Counted from the stretch's first letter, positions 36,994-46,394 are shown. The stretch: 64,000 nt of DNA from Denitrificimonas halotolerans (GCF_034259425.1 NZ_JAXIVU010000003.1:124001-188000); one strand, 5' to 3'. Notes: generated from the sequence alone by a model not told the origin. Translations and numbers: made by a program.

Positions 36994-38205
36994 TTAACGA
37001 ACGTAAATGATCTCTGCACCACCTTCATCATCGTCGTCATCAAAATCTTCTTCCACATCATCCACCGACTGCACTCCTGCTCGGCGCAATGCACGCTGAT
37101 CGTCCAACGCTTGTAAACGTGCGCGACCTTCATCTTCAATGCGCTGATCCAAGTCCGACAAGTATTCCGCATACTCCGCATCTTCACTGATACGCTGATC
37201 ACGCTCCTCTAAATAACGCATCATGGCCTGTGCCAATTCTTTAGTTCCCTCACCATCCAAGGCCGAGATCATAAAGACAGGGCCAGTCCAACCTAGCTGA
37301 TCAATGACTGCCTGCTTACGCTCTTCTCTCTCATCATCAAGCAGTTGATCCACTTTATTTAACACCAACCAACGATCACGCTCAGCCAGTGAAGGGCTAA
37401 ACTGCTCAATCTCATCAACGATAACCTGTGCACTTTGCGCTGGATCGCTGTAATCAAGGGGTGCTAAGTCAACAATATGCAATAACAAGCGGGTACGGGT
37501 TAAATGCTTCAAGAAACGAATACCTAACCCTGCTCCTTCTGCAGCCCCTTCAATTACCCCTGGAATATCAGCTATGACAAAGCTCTTATAACGCCCGATG
37601 CTGACTACACCCAGGTTCGGTACAAGTGTGGTAAATGGATAATCCGCCACCTTAGGTTTGGCGGCAGATACGGAACGAATAAAGCTGCTTTTACCCGCAT
37701 TGGGCAGGCCAAGCAAGCCGACATCCGCCAACACTTTCATTTCCAGTTTCAAATTACGTAACTCACCAGGCTTACCATCACTGGTTTGACGCGGTGCACG
37801 ATTGGTACTGGATTTAAAGCGGGTATTCCCCAAACCATGCCAACCACCTTTAGCCACTAAAATACGCCGCCCATCTTCAGTCAAATCACCAATGATTTCT
37901 TGGGTATCCGCATCAATAATCGTCGTGCCTACAGGTACTTTTAAAATGGTATCTGCACCACCAGCTCCCGTTTGGTCATTACCACGACCATTTTCCCCAC
38001 GCTGCGCATTAAAACGACGCGTATATCGATAGTCAATCAAGGTGTTCAGGTTGACATCCGCCTCCATATAAATCGAGCCGCCGTCACCTCCATCACCACC
38101 GTTTGGACCACCAAACTCAATAAATTTTTCACGGCGAAAACTCATGCAGCCATTGCCACCATCGCCAGCTTTTACAACAATCGATACTTCATCGACGAAC
38201 TTCAT
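36994..38205 (-). CDS. obgE: GTPase ObgE/CgtA
   Basis: A 403-residue essential GTPase that binds the 50S subunit and takes part in ribosome maturation and stress control. The glycine-rich Obg domain fills residues 1-158 (KAGDGGNGCMSFRREKF, GGPNGGDGGDGGSIY). The G domain has GLPNAGKSSF (G1, about residue 166), DIPGVIEGA (G3), and NKVD (G4). The tail is strongly acidic (DDVEEDFDDDDDEGG), as in gamma-proteobacterial ObgE. It sits in the usual order after rplU-rpmA. Confidence 0.96.
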   Translation of the reverse strand: MKFVDEVSIVVKAGDGGNGCMSFRREKFIEFGGPNGGDGGDGGSIYMEADVNLNTLIDYRYTRRFNAQRGENGRGNDQTGAGGADTILKVPVGTTIIDADTQEIIGDLTEDGRRILVAKGGWHGLGNTRFKSSTNRAPRQTSDGKPGELRNLKLEMKVLADVGLLGLPNAGKSSFIRSVSAAKPKVADYPFTTLVPNLGVVSIGRYKSFVIADIPGVIEGAAEGAGLGIRFLKHLTRTRLLLHIVDLAPLDYSDPAQSAQVIVDEIEQFSPSLAERDRWLVLNKVDQLLDDEREERKQAVIDQLGWTGPVFMISALDGEGTKELAQAMMRYLEERDQRISEDAEYAEYLSDLDQRIEDEGRARLQALDDQRALRRAGVQSVDDVEEDFDDDDDEGGAEIIYVR

Positions 38206-38437
38206 TCTTGTGCCTCTTGCGAGCCCTTAGGCTTATTGAATCTCTAAAACCAGTAAGCTCGTGAAAATAATTCTGTGTACGCAACACAAAGGAGAAATTA
38301 CCGCTTTAACCGGTAACTTATATGCGTCGCGCAATCATTTATCCTACGCGAGCAAATGTTTTTTAGAAATCACTTATAAAAGTATGTACGCAGGATACAA
38401 CAAGCACGGCTCATCCGTCTTTACTGCCTGCACAAAC

Positions 38438-38468
38438 AAAAAAGCCCCGTCAATATGACAGGGCTTTT
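38438..38468 (-). terminator. Terminator after rpmA
   Basis: On the minus strand a 10-bp stem with one G-U pair (AGCCCTGTCA / TGACGGGGCT) is followed by six T's, 15 bases after the rpmA stop. It separates the ribosomal-protein genes from obgE, which lies 230 bases further on. Confidence 0.85.
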
Positions 38469-38482
38469 CTGTATAAAGTTAC

Positions 38483-38740
38483 TTAGGCAGAAACGACGCT
38501 AACGTAGCGACGTCCGAACTGACCTTTAACTTCAAATTTCAACACGCCTTCTTCTTTAGCGAATAAGGTGTGGTCTTTGCCCATGCCTACACCGGCACCT
38601 GGGTGGAATTCAGTACCGCGCTGACGCACGATGATGTTTCCAGCTTTTACAGTTTGGCCGCCGTAAAGTTTAACGCCTAAGCGTTTCGCTTCCGAATCGC
38701 GACCGTTGCGAGTACTACCGCCAGCTTTTTTCGTTGCCAT
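38483..38740 (-). CDS. rpmA: 50S ribosomal protein L27
   Basis: An 85-residue basic protein (ATKKAGGSTRNGRDSEAKRLG) that reaches into the peptidyl-transferase centre with its N-terminal tail. The tail starts directly at residue 2, without the cleaved extension of Firmicutes. It lies 35 bases after rplU and ends at a terminator. Confidence 0.98.
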   Translation of the reverse strand: MATKKAGGSTRNGRDSEAKRLGVKLYGGQTVKAGNIIVRQRGTEFHPGAGVGMGKDHTLFAKEEGVLKFEVKGQFGRRYVSVVSA

Positions 38741-38775
38741 GAGATCAACACTCCATCAGTTAAGGGTTCAGTCAA

Positions 38776-39087
38776 TTAAGCCTGAATACCGGTGATTTTA
38801 ACTTCAGTAAACCACTGACGGTGGCCCTGACGCTTCATGCTGTGCTTACGGCGACGGAATTTAATAATTGTCACTTTATCATGACGGCCTTGCTCAACCA
38901 CTTCAGCTGTCACTTTAGCACCATCAACAACTGGCGCACCGATTTTTACATCTTCACCGTTGCCAACTAATAGCACGCGATCAAATGTTACGGCTTCGCC
39001 GACCGGAACGTCCAGTTTTTCAATCTTTAAAAATTCGCCTTCGGCGACTTTGTACTGCTTACCACCAGTTACGATTACTGCGTACAT
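38776..39087 (-). CDS. rplU: 50S ribosomal protein L21
   Basis: A 103-residue ribosomal protein beginning MYAVIVTGGKQYKV and ending FTEVKITGIQA, with the basic FRRRKHSMKRQGHRQ segment that binds 23S rRNA. It is the first gene of the rplU-rpmA-obgE-proB group and is divergent from ispB. Confidence 0.98.
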   Translation of the reverse strand: MYAVIVTGGKQYKVAEGEFLKIEKLDVPVGEAVTFDRVLLVGNGEDVKIGAPVVDGAKVTAEVVEQGRHDKVTIIKFRRRKHSMKRQGHRQWFTEVKITGIQA

Positions 39088-39348
39088 CTATATTTCTCCG
39101 TTATTCCTGCTCACCCAACGCTTTATAAAAATTGGTATTGGTTGGCATGGCTGCTGTACGCTGGATTAAGGCGCACTGCAATTGCGTAAGGCAGGGAGTT
39201 GCCCAATAAAATGTTCAGGGGTGCGAATTGTACGCATAGAATGATAGAGACGCAAGCACTCTATAGGTTTACACTATGCGACCTCACCTTGACAGAAAGG
39301 CATACGCCTCATAGCATGCCGAACAACCTTATTAGAGCGGGCAGATAC

Positions 39349-40317
39349 ATGCAACCACAGTCTTTTTACCAAATCGTCGCTGAAGATTTTGCTGCAGTCG
39401 ACAGCATTATTAAACAACAGCTTTCATCACGGATTCCCTTGGTAGAAAAAATCGGTGATTACATTATCTCTGCCGGTGGCAAACGCTTACGTCCCTTACT
39501 GGTCTTACTTGCTGGTAATGCTGTAGGCAAAAAAGATGACGATCTACGTCTACTTGCTGCCATTATTGAGTTTCTGCATACCTCAACACTGCTGCATGAC
39601 GATGTTGTAGACAAGTCTGATCTACGCCGTGGTCGCTCAACAGCTAACGCCAAATGGGGCAACGCACCGAGCGTACTCGTTGGTGACTTTTTATATGCCC
39701 GTTCTTTCGAAATGATGGTGCGTCTTGGCTCTTTGCCCGTTATGGATATCATCTCTCAAGCCACCCGGGTCATTGCCGAAGGTGAAGTACTCCAACTGAC
39801 CAAAGTCCGCGATGCCAGTACTAGCGAAGAAACCTACATGGAAGTCATCCGTGGCAAAACAGCTATGCTGTTTGAAGCATCAACTCATAGTGCAGCAGTT
39901 TTAGCAGGTGCTCCGAGTGAACAAGCAGAAGCATTACGCACCTACGGTGACAATCTCGGCATTGCCTTCCAGTTAGTTGATGACTTGCTCGATTATCGAG
40001 GTGATGCGGAAACTTTAGGTAAAAATGTCGGTGATGATCTTGCTGAAGGCAAGCCAACCCTCCCCTTGATTGTCACGATGCGCGATGGCACACAGGAACA
40101 AGCAGCCCTTGTACGCGTTGCCATTCAAAAAGGCGGACTTGAAGACTTGGCTCCAATCAGCGCAGCTGTTGAAGCTTCAGGCGCTCTGGATTACACCGCT
40201 CATCTCGCCCAAGACTATGCGCAACGTGCGATTGCTTGCTTAAGTAAAATTCCCGCATCAGGCTACCGCGACGCTTTAGCTGAACTGGCCGACTTTGCTG
40301 TCGCTCGCACCAAGTAA
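39349..40317 (+). CDS. ispB: Octaprenyl (polyprenyl) diphosphate synthase
   Basis: A 322-residue trans-prenyltransferase that makes the side chain of ubiquinone. Two aspartate-rich motifs are present: LLHDDVVDKSDLRRG (about residue 82) and LVDDLLDY (about residue 210), plus GGKRLRPLLVLL near residue 43. The frame is open from 39199, but the start at 39349 (MQPQSFYQIV) matches the family length, and its divergence from rplU is the usual arrangement. The ribosome site is weak. Confidence 0.94.
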   Translation: MQPQSFYQIVAEDFAAVDSIIKQQLSSRIPLVEKIGDYIISAGGKRLRPLLVLLAGNAVGKKDDDLRLLAAIIEFLHTSTLLHDDVVDKSDLRRGRSTANAKWGNAPSVLVGDFLYARSFEMMVRLGSLPVMDIISQATRVIAEGEVLQLTKVRDASTSEETYMEVIRGKTAMLFEASTHSAAVLAGAPSEQAEALRTYGDNLGIAFQLVDDLLDYRGDAETLGKNVGDDLAEGKPTLPLIVTMRDGTQEQAALVRVAIQKGGLEDLAPISAAVEASGALDYTAHLAQDYAQRAIACLSKIPASGYRDALAELADFAVARTK

Positions 40318-40498
40318 GCCCCCACTTGAACTCAAGCAGCACCCTCAGTACGCACGTCCCCCAGTGCGTACTGCAAAACTCTGTGAGCCTCATTCAAATA
40401 AAAGATATTTTTAAAAAGCATCAGCTGTATACTAACGTCTAGTGCGACACCCTGTCGCACATAACAATACTAATAACCCTTCATACGGAATATACAAC

Positions 40499-40915
40499 AT
40501 GAGCATTCTTAAAGAATTCAAGGCATTTGCCGTTAAAGGCAACGTCGTTGATATGGCCGTCGGTATTATCATTGGCGCAGCTTTTGGTAAAATCGTAAGC
40601 TCTTTTGTTGGCGACATCATAACTCCTGCACTGGGCATGCTCATTGGCGGGGTTGATTTCACTGATTTGGTTATCACGCTTAAAGCAGCTGAAGGCGATA
40701 TTCCTGCGGTAGTCATTGCTTACGGCTCATTCATTCAAACCATCCTTGATTTTGTAATCATTGCCTTTGCAATCTTTATGGGTATTAAAGGTATTAACCG
40801 CCTCAAGCGCGAAGAAGCAGCCGCTGAAGAAGCCCCAACAACACCTGAGCCTAGCAAAGAAGAAGTTTTGCTCAGCGAAATCCGCGATTTACTTAAACAG
40901 CAAAGCAAAAGCTAA
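40499..40915 (+). CDS. mscL: Large-conductance mechanosensitive channel MscL
   Basis: A 138-residue homopentameric channel that opens under extreme turgor. The N-terminal helix and TM1 (KEFKAFAVKGNVVDMAVGIIIGAAFGKIV), the periplasmic loop, TM2 (FIQTILDFVIIAFAIFMGIKGIN) and the C-terminal helical bundle (LLSEIRDLLKQQ) are all present. The start at 40499 (MSILKEFK) is that of the family; the in-frame GTG at 40442 would add an unsupported extension. A terminator follows at 40927. Confidence 0.96.
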   Translation: MSILKEFKAFAVKGNVVDMAVGIIIGAAFGKIVSSFVGDIITPALGMLIGGVDFTDLVITLKAAEGDIPAVVIAYGSFIQTILDFVIIAFAIFMGIKGINRLKREEAAAEEAPTTPEPSKEEVLLSEIRDLLKQQSKS

Positions 40916-40926
40916 AGAAACACCTC

Positions 40927-40952
40927 AGGCTGTGGCCACAACACCACAGCCT
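40927..40952 (+). terminator. Hairpin after mscL
   Basis: A 9-bp perfect stem (AGGCTGTGG / CCACAGCCT) with an 8-base loop, 11 bases after the mscL stop, just before the IS copy at 40975. Confidence 0.65.
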
Positions 40953-40974
40953 CTCCCCACAACCAAAGAAGCAA

Positions 40975-41640
40975 TTAACATCCTCTCCACCCTAAAAGAC
41001 AGGAATTCCTACTGCTAGACAGCCATGCCCGACCGCGAGAATGTTTTGTGCCGCTTTGATAGCGCGATCTTAGGCAACACCGCACCCACTGCACATCCAT
41101 TCTCTTACCCCAAGACCTGCGATACCTTTCAGCCTCGAATCGGACACACTGTCGCAACTCGAACAAATTTGGGTAGTGTATGCCTCGTCAATTTCCTTCT
41201 CACACCTTAAAGGAATGGCCATTATGGTAGACCTGTCCACTTTTCCATTACGCTGCACCTGTATTAACAGGAATCCAGCCCAGCGAACGGCGTACACTGC
41301 CTGATTTGCGCCAGTTCAGCCGCGCCGCTTGCGACGCGTGACATACTCACCAGCAATGCACTGCAAGGCTTTGCTGTGCAACCCCCGCTCTTTACCAGTA
41401 CCTTTGATGTAGGGATGCATATCGTACGCTGAAAAACATGCCGCTCTCTTTAATCGAGCGCTAGCTCAACTCATTAATATAGTTCCAGACGAAATTGACG
41501 CTTCGAGCCATGCTGTTTAGCAAGGGCACATGCCTGTCTCAGCTTATACTGCAAAGGCTTTGGTAGTCTGTTAAGGAGCTGCTTGCGCAACCCTCGCTAT
41601 CCATCCTCGCACTACAAGTACGAAGCTTTCCGCGATTTTG
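40975..41640 (-). mobile_element. tnpB: IS1341-like element, degenerate copy II
   Basis: A 0.67-kb remnant. The right-end text (AACATCCTCTCCACC, then GGAATTCCTACTGCTAGACAGCCATGCCCGACCGC) is decayed. A tnpB zinc-finger piece (41070-41297: EAYTTQICSSC ... EWMCSGCG) and scattered N-terminal pieces around 41330-41530 remain, with the middle deleted. The left end (41590-41640) is well kept and is flanked by TTAT on the element strand. The left end lies inside the 3' end of nsrR, which shares its sequence. Confidence 0.8.
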
Positions 41641-42061
41641 ATAAAAGCTGCTGTAAAGCTGCTGGCTGCACAACAAGATCTGCCAAAGTATATTCATCAA
41701 GCACCGTTAAAAACGCCTGTAACGCTCGATACAAAACACTTTTTAATCGACAAGCCGACTCAATTTGACAGTTGGACTGCGAACCAAAACATTCTAACAG
41801 TTTAAGGTTCTCCACTTCGCGCACGACTTGCCCGACATTAATTTGCGCTGCAGGCATAGCCAAAACTAAACCTCCGCTGCGTCCACGCAGACTATTGACA
41901 TAGCCAAGCTGCGTCAAGGTCTGACCAACTTTAGCAATGTGATTAGCCGACACCGCATAACGTTCTGCTAGCGTCTGCACAGTAACCGGCTCTTTATCTT
42001 TCTGCAGAGCCAAATAAATTAAAACACGTAAAGAATAATCGGTATGCGTTGAGAGCTGCAT
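41612..42061 (-). CDS. nsrR: Rrf2-family nitric-oxide-sensing repressor NsrR
   Basis: A 149-residue winged-helix repressor with an iron-sulfur cluster that is destroyed by nitric oxide. The DNA-binding half shows TDYSLRVLIYLAL and SANHIAKVGQTLTQLGYVNSLRGRSGGL. Three cysteines (ECFGSQSNCQIESAC, about residues 90-104) have NsrR spacing. It is divergent from hmp with an operator between them. The last nine codons (SKSRKASYL) and the stop are made of the left end of the IS copy II, so the native C-terminus has been replaced. Confidence 0.9.
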   Translation of the reverse strand: MQLSTHTDYSLRVLIYLALQKDKEPVTVQTLAERYAVSANHIAKVGQTLTQLGYVNSLRGRSGGLVLAMPAAQINVGQVVREVENLKLLECFGSQSNCQIESACRLKSVLYRALQAFLTVLDEYTLADLVVQPAALQQLLSKSRKASYL

Positions 42062-42074
42062 CGCTTGACCTATT

Positions 42075-42129
42075 TAAAAGAGGTATTTAATATGCCACTT
42101 TAAATCCGGCATGTAAAATACCTCTTTTA
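42075..42129. promoter_or_regulatory. NsrR operator between nsrR and hmp
   Basis: Two 22-base arms (42075-42096 and 42108-42129) are inverted copies with 20 matches, 11 bases apart. Each contains AGAGGTATTT, close to the known NsrR half-site. The element fills most of the 78-base gap between the divergent genes and ends just before the hmp ribosome site. Confidence 0.82.
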
Positions 42130-42139
42130 GGAGAACCTA

Positions 42140-43363
42140 ATGCTCACCGCAGACCAATTGTCTACAATTAAAGCCACTGTTCCCGTACTTGAAGAAGGTG
42201 GCGAAGCACTCACCCGTCACTTTTATCAGCGCATGTTTCGTGAAAACCCTGAGGTGCTCGCTTTTTTCAATCCCGCTCATCAACATACCGGTGGCCAACA
42301 ACGTGCTTTAGCTGCAGCCATTTGTGCTTATGCAAAACACATTGAAAATCCAAGTGTATTAGCTGGAGCGGTAGAACTCATCGCGCAAAAGCACGCTTCC
42401 CTCGGTATTCAAGCACACCACTACCCAATCGTTGGCTCCAACTTACTCGCATCTATCAAGGAAGTACTGGGCGGTAGTGCAACACCAGCTGTCATTGATG
42501 CTTGGGCTGCAGCCTATAATCAATTGGCCGATTTATTCATCGCTCGTGAACAAAAAATTTATACCGAACAAAAAGCTGAGCATGGTTGGAATGGCTTTAA
42601 ACGTTTTATAGTCAAACAGCGTGAGCAAGCCAGCGATAATATTGTCTCGTTATACTTGGCTGCCGAAGACGGTCAAGCGTTACAGCCGCACTTACCAGGA
42701 CAGTACATTACCTTACGCATCACCCCAAAAGATGGCACACCAATGATGCGCAACTACAGTCTATCGAACCCTGCAGGGTCCGAGTATTACCGCATCAGTG
42801 TTAAGCATGAAGTTGCAACAACACCTGCGACACCTGACGGTGTATGCTCCAGTTTCGTACACCACCAACTGCAAGTTGGCGATGTGGTTGAACTGGCACC
42901 ACCTTGCGGTGAATTCACTTTGCAAGCACCACTGCACGCAGAAGGTCCATTAGTATTTATTGCTGGCGGCGTTGGCATCACCCCAATCCTATCAATGCTA
43001 CATAGCGCTTTAGCTCAACACCCTGACCGCGAAATCATTTTTATTCAGTGCGCCATTAACGGTAATGTCCGTGCATTTTCTGATGAATTAGCCACACTAC
43101 AAAACAAATATACAAATCTAAAAACCCACCTGCGCTTAAGCGAACCTAACGCAACAGATCGCGAGCAACAAGTGCACAACAGCGAAGGTTTCATTGATCA
43201 AGAGTTATTCGATAAGCTGATTGGCGAACGCCAGAGCGAGTTTTATCTTTGCGGCCCTACGCCTATGCTGAGTCATGTTTGGCATTTACTGAAAGCACGG
43301 CATGTGGCTGATTGTGATATTCACTATGAGTTCTTTGGTCCTGCTGCAGAGCTAGCAGCCTAA
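42140..43363 (+). CDS. hmp: Flavohemoglobin, nitric oxide dioxygenase
   Basis: A 407-residue cytosolic enzyme that converts nitric oxide and oxygen to nitrate using NAD(P)H. The globin domain (1-140) has the proximal His in AQKHASLGI (about residue 85). The FAD domain has MRNYSLSNP (RxYS motif, about residue 205), and the NAD domain has FIAGGVGITPILSML (about residue 273) and the C-terminal YEFFGP. GGAG lies upstream. Expression should be induced by nitric oxide through NsrR. A perfect GC-rich terminator follows. Confidence 0.96.
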   Translation: MLTADQLSTIKATVPVLEEGGEALTRHFYQRMFRENPEVLAFFNPAHQHTGGQQRALAAAICAYAKHIENPSVLAGAVELIAQKHASLGIQAHHYPIVGSNLLASIKEVLGGSATPAVIDAWAAAYNQLADLFIAREQKIYTEQKAEHGWNGFKRFIVKQREQASDNIVSLYLAAEDGQALQPHLPGQYITLRITPKDGTPMMRNYSLSNPAGSEYYRISVKHEVATTPATPDGVCSSFVHHQLQVGDVVELAPPCGEFTLQAPLHAEGPLVFIAGGVGITPILSMLHSALAQHPDREIIFIQCAINGNVRAFSDELATLQNKYTNLKTHLRLSEPNATDREQQVHNSEGFIDQELFDKLIGERQSEFYLCGPTPMLSHVWHLLKARHVADCDIHYEFFGPAAELAA

Positions 43364-43379
43364 AACAGAAAAAACTTTT

Positions 43380-43402
43380 AGGGGCGGGAAATCACCCGCC
43401 CC
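43380..43402 (+). terminator. Terminator after hmp
   Basis: A 9-bp perfect stem (AGGGGCGGG / CCCGCCCCT), 17 bases after hmp. An A/T-rich flank on the upstream side lets it also act on the minus strand. Confidence 0.75.
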
Positions 43403-43539
43403 TTCCCCTCCTTCAAAATTGCTGATAAGTGCCCCTTCTCAAGATAGACTCAAGATAGATTTGACACGAGCACTTCCATGCCTGTTAACAGCATTGCCGC
43501 GCATCACTACAAACACGCCCTATCAAGCTGACCGATCTA

Positions 43540-44316
43540 TTACCAGTAATTTTCCACTGCTACAGCACCCGGTTTACGAGTGAGGGAGAGTTGCATATCA
43601 CGTTTCTGCAACAACATGCGACAATCTTCAACCATATCTGGATTACCGCACAACAACACACGTGAGCGTTCAGCAACCATAGGCAGCCCCACATGCTTCT
43701 CCAACTGACCTGTTTCGAGTAAATCCGTAATACGCTCATTTAAACAACCAGGCACTACCTCACGGGTTACAACGGGAACAAAGGTAAACTTATGTGCATA
43801 TTCCATCACATATTCACGATTTAAGATCTCATCAATCAACTCACGATATGCCAGCTCTGCTTGCTCACGCACACTATAGACTAAGACAATACGCTCAAAA
43901 CGTTCCCACACCGAAAAGTCCTGCATGATTGATAAAAACGGGGCCAACCCTGTGCCTGTGGCCAACATCCATAGATCACTACCATCCACAAAACGATCCA
44001 AAGTTAAAAAGCCATTGGGTTGTTTCTCCATAAAAATCTCATCCCCCACCTGCAACTTGCTGAGTTCACTGGTAAATTCACCATCAGGCACAACAATGGA
44101 AAAGAACTCTAAAAAGTCATCAAAGGGACTGGACACCATGGAGTAAGCTCGCCATACAATCATACCGTTGGGCTTACGCACACCTAAACGAGCAAATTGC
44201 CCCGCAGTAAAACGAAAGCCCGCATCACGGGTACAACGAAAACCGAAAAGATTCGGTGTCCAAGTTTGAATCTCTGTAATGGTTTCTCGGGTGAATTTTT
44301 CTTGCGCTGCGTTCAT
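43540..44316 (-). CDS. fpr: Ferredoxin-NADP+ reductase
   Basis: A 258-residue flavoprotein that passes electrons between NADPH and ferredoxin or flavodoxin, with roles in iron-sulfur supply and oxidative stress. The FAD motif RAYSMVSSP (about residue 52), the NADPH-binding LWMLATGTGLAPFLSI (about residue 110), VLLCGNPDMVEDC near residue 220 and the C-terminal VENYW are typical of bacterial subclass I FPR. The start at 44316 has GAGG 8 bases upstream. It is divergent from rlmG. Confidence 0.94.
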   Translation of the reverse strand: MNAAQEKFTRETITEIQTWTPNLFGFRCTRDAGFRFTAGQFARLGVRKPNGMIVWRAYSMVSSPFDDFLEFFSIVVPDGEFTSELSKLQVGDEIFMEKQPNGFLTLDRFVDGSDLWMLATGTGLAPFLSIMQDFSVWERFERIVLVYSVREQAELAYRELIDEILNREYVMEYAHKFTFVPVVTREVVPGCLNERITDLLETGQLEKHVGLPMVAERSRVLLCGNPDMVEDCRMLLQKRDMQLSLTRKPGAVAVENYW

Positions 44317-44386
44317 ACTGCACCTCATTAACTCATCAAGACCTATTCATACGCCATTCTCGGCCAAGCAAATACCTACGATCTTT

Positions 44387-45511
44387 ATGCCTATATTAAC
44401 GACACCTTTTGCACAGCTGGATTTATTACGTTATCCGGAGCAACATAACAGCCCACTACAAGCGTTTGATGCTGCGGATGCATATCTACTGCAACACCTC
44501 AGCAGCCTTAACCTACCTCAGAGCACACGCTGCCTGATCCTCAATGACAACTTTGGTGCCCTCGCTGCCAGCTTAGCTACCCATATGCGTGTCCAAAGCA
44601 GCGGTGATTCATTTTTAGCTCACCAAGCGTTGCGTAATAACCTTGCTCACAATCAAATTGATGCACAAGCCGTCACTGTTTTACAGTCCGACCTAGCGTT
44701 GAGCGGACCTTATGATTGCGTACTGATTCGTGTGCCAAAAATATTAGCTTTACTGGAAGAACAACTGATTCGCCTGCAAAGCCAGATCCATGCTAACACT
44801 GTTATTGTCGCTGCTGGCATGGTGAAGCATTTGCCACGCTCCGCAGGCGACTTGTTGGAGCGTTATATTGGTCCAGTACAAGCTAGCCTTGCTGAAAAAA
44901 AGGCGCGTCTATTATTTGTTACACCGACAGAAAAACCATCCAGTCATTCACCCTATCCAAGTACCTACCAATTAGATCAACCCAAACTCAGCTTACGCAA
45001 CCATGCCGGCGTTTTTTGTCGCGAGAACCTAGACATTGGCACTCGGTTTTTTCTGCCGTACCTACCTAAAAACCTAGGCCAAGCGCAAGTCGCAGACCTC
45101 GGTTGTGGCAACGGTGTAATTGGCATTGTCTGCGCGCTTAACAACCCTCAAGCACAATTGCGCTTAGTTGATGAGTCCTATATGGCAGTCCAATCAGCAC
45201 TTGAGAATTGGCAACATGCTTTAGCCGATCGCGCAGTAACTGTATATGCCGCCGATGGTTTAGGCGCTGAACAGCCTAATAGCTTAGATGTAGTGCTGTG
45301 CAACCCTCCTTTCCACCAACAACAAGTGGTCGGAGATTTTTTAGCCCGCAGGATGTTTAAACAAAGTCACCGTGCTCTTAAAGTAGGCGGTGAACTCTGG
45401 ATTGTCGGAAATCGTCATTTAGGCTATCACATCACGCTCAAACGCATGTTCCGTTCGGTCGAACAACTTGCTGCCAATGCCAAGTTTGTAATTTTTAAAG
45501 CAGTCAAATAA
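44387..45511 (+). CDS. rlmG: 23S rRNA m2G1835 methyltransferase
   Basis: A 374-residue methyltransferase with a degenerate N-terminal domain and an active C-terminal Rossmann domain, the RsmC/RlmG architecture. The SAM motif VADLGCGNGVIG (about residue 233) and the catalytic NPPFHQ (about residue 307) place it with N2-guanine methyltransferases; GTRFFLPYLP precedes the SAM site. The N-terminal start at 44387 fits family length, while the open frame back to 44279 overlaps fpr. A perfect hairpin follows the stop. Confidence 0.88.
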   Translation: MPILTTPFAQLDLLRYPEQHNSPLQAFDAADAYLLQHLSSLNLPQSTRCLILNDNFGALAASLATHMRVQSSGDSFLAHQALRNNLAHNQIDAQAVTVLQSDLALSGPYDCVLIRVPKILALLEEQLIRLQSQIHANTVIVAAGMVKHLPRSAGDLLERYIGPVQASLAEKKARLLFVTPTEKPSSHSPYPSTYQLDQPKLSLRNHAGVFCRENLDIGTRFFLPYLPKNLGQAQVADLGCGNGVIGIVCALNNPQAQLRLVDESYMAVQSALENWQHALADRAVTVYAADGLGAEQPNSLDVVLCNPPFHQQQVVGDFLARRMFKQSHRALKVGGELWIVGNRHLGYHITLKRMFRSVEQLAANAKFVIFKAVK

Positions 45512-45520
45512 AGCATAGCA

Positions 45521-45547
45521 AACTGCCAGCACAACAAGCTGGCAGTT
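45521..45547. terminator. Bidirectional hairpin between rlmG and M48 gene
   Basis: A 10-bp perfect stem (AACTGCCAGC / GCTGGCAGTT) with a 7-base loop between the two convergent genes. Confidence 0.75.
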
Positions 45548-45554
45548 ATCAACA

Positions 45555-46394
45555 TTAACGGCGACGCGCTTGCTCGTACAGTGGCATTACTTTTGGAATA
45601 TTAGCCTGCAGATTTTGAATACGTGTAGAAGAAGACGGGTGCGTACTCATAAATTCAGCTGGAGCTCCTTGACTAGCCTGTGCCATCTTTTGCCACAAAG
45701 TAATCGCCGCATTTGGGTTATACCCACCCCGTGCTGCCAGCTCAACACCTAATAAGTCAGCCTCTGTTTCTGCCCCTCGACTGTTAGGCAACATCATACC
45801 GTACTGCACTGCGGCATCAGCCACTTGCATAGTTTCCTGACTGACACCTAAAAGCGCGCCTAAGCCGAGTTTAGCGATTTCTATACCATAGGCCTTCGAC
45901 ATAGCCTCACGGCTGTGCTCGCGCAGCGCATGGGCAATCTCATGCCCCATTACTGCAGCAATCTCATCATCCGTGAGCTTAAGTTTGTTGATGATGCCAC
46001 TATAGAAAATAATTTTACCACCAGGACCGCAGCTAGCATTCAACTCAGGACTGTTAATCAAACTCACTTGCCAATCCCACTGTGCCGCATCAGGGCGGAA
46101 ATACACAGCCTCACGAATCAAGCGCTGCCCGATCACCTGCAAACGCCTAGCATTGCTACTTGTAGTATCCAATTTGCCTTGGGCGCTTGCTTTGCGCAAG
46201 GTATCTTGGTAAGCCTGAGCGTAAGTCTGATTAATTTCCTGTGTACTTAACATACTGAACATATACTGCTTACGATCCACACCCACTGCACTTGCACCTG
46301 TAGTGTTTACCGCCTGACAGCCCGCTAACGCTAGTGCACTCCCTAGCGCAATGCTTTTCAATAATCGAGCCAAATCCCACCTCACTCCAATCAA
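45555..46394 (-). CDS. M48 family metalloprotease lipoprotein (LoiP/YggG-like)
   Basis: A 279-residue zinc protease. A lipoprotein signal peptide ends in LALAGC (Cys about residue 26), so it is probably attached to the outer membrane facing the periplasm. The zinc motif HEIAH (MGHEIAHALREHSRE, about residue 150) and the downstream Glu (ETEADLLGVELAARGGY, about residue 212) form the M48 active site. E. coli homologues (LoiP, BepA relatives) degrade damaged outer-membrane proteins. Confidence 0.88.
   Translation of the reverse strand: MIGVRWDLARLLKSIALGSALALAGCQAVNTTGASAVGVDRKQYMFSMLSTQEINQTYAQAYQDTLRKASAQGKLDTTSSNARRLQVIGQRLIREAVYFRPDAAQWDWQVSLINSPELNASCGPGGKIIFYSGIINKLKLTDDEIAAVMGHEIAHALREHSREAMSKAYGIEIAKLGLGALLGVSQETMQVADAAVQYGMMLPNSRGAETEADLLGVELAARGGYNPNAAITLWQKMAQASQGAPAEFMSTHPSSSTRIQNLQANIPKVMPLYEQARRR

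Noticed and set aside
39199..39348. An N-terminal extension of IspB
   Set aside because: The extra 50 residues have no homology and would extend beyond the usual IspB length. The start at 39349 matches family proteins.
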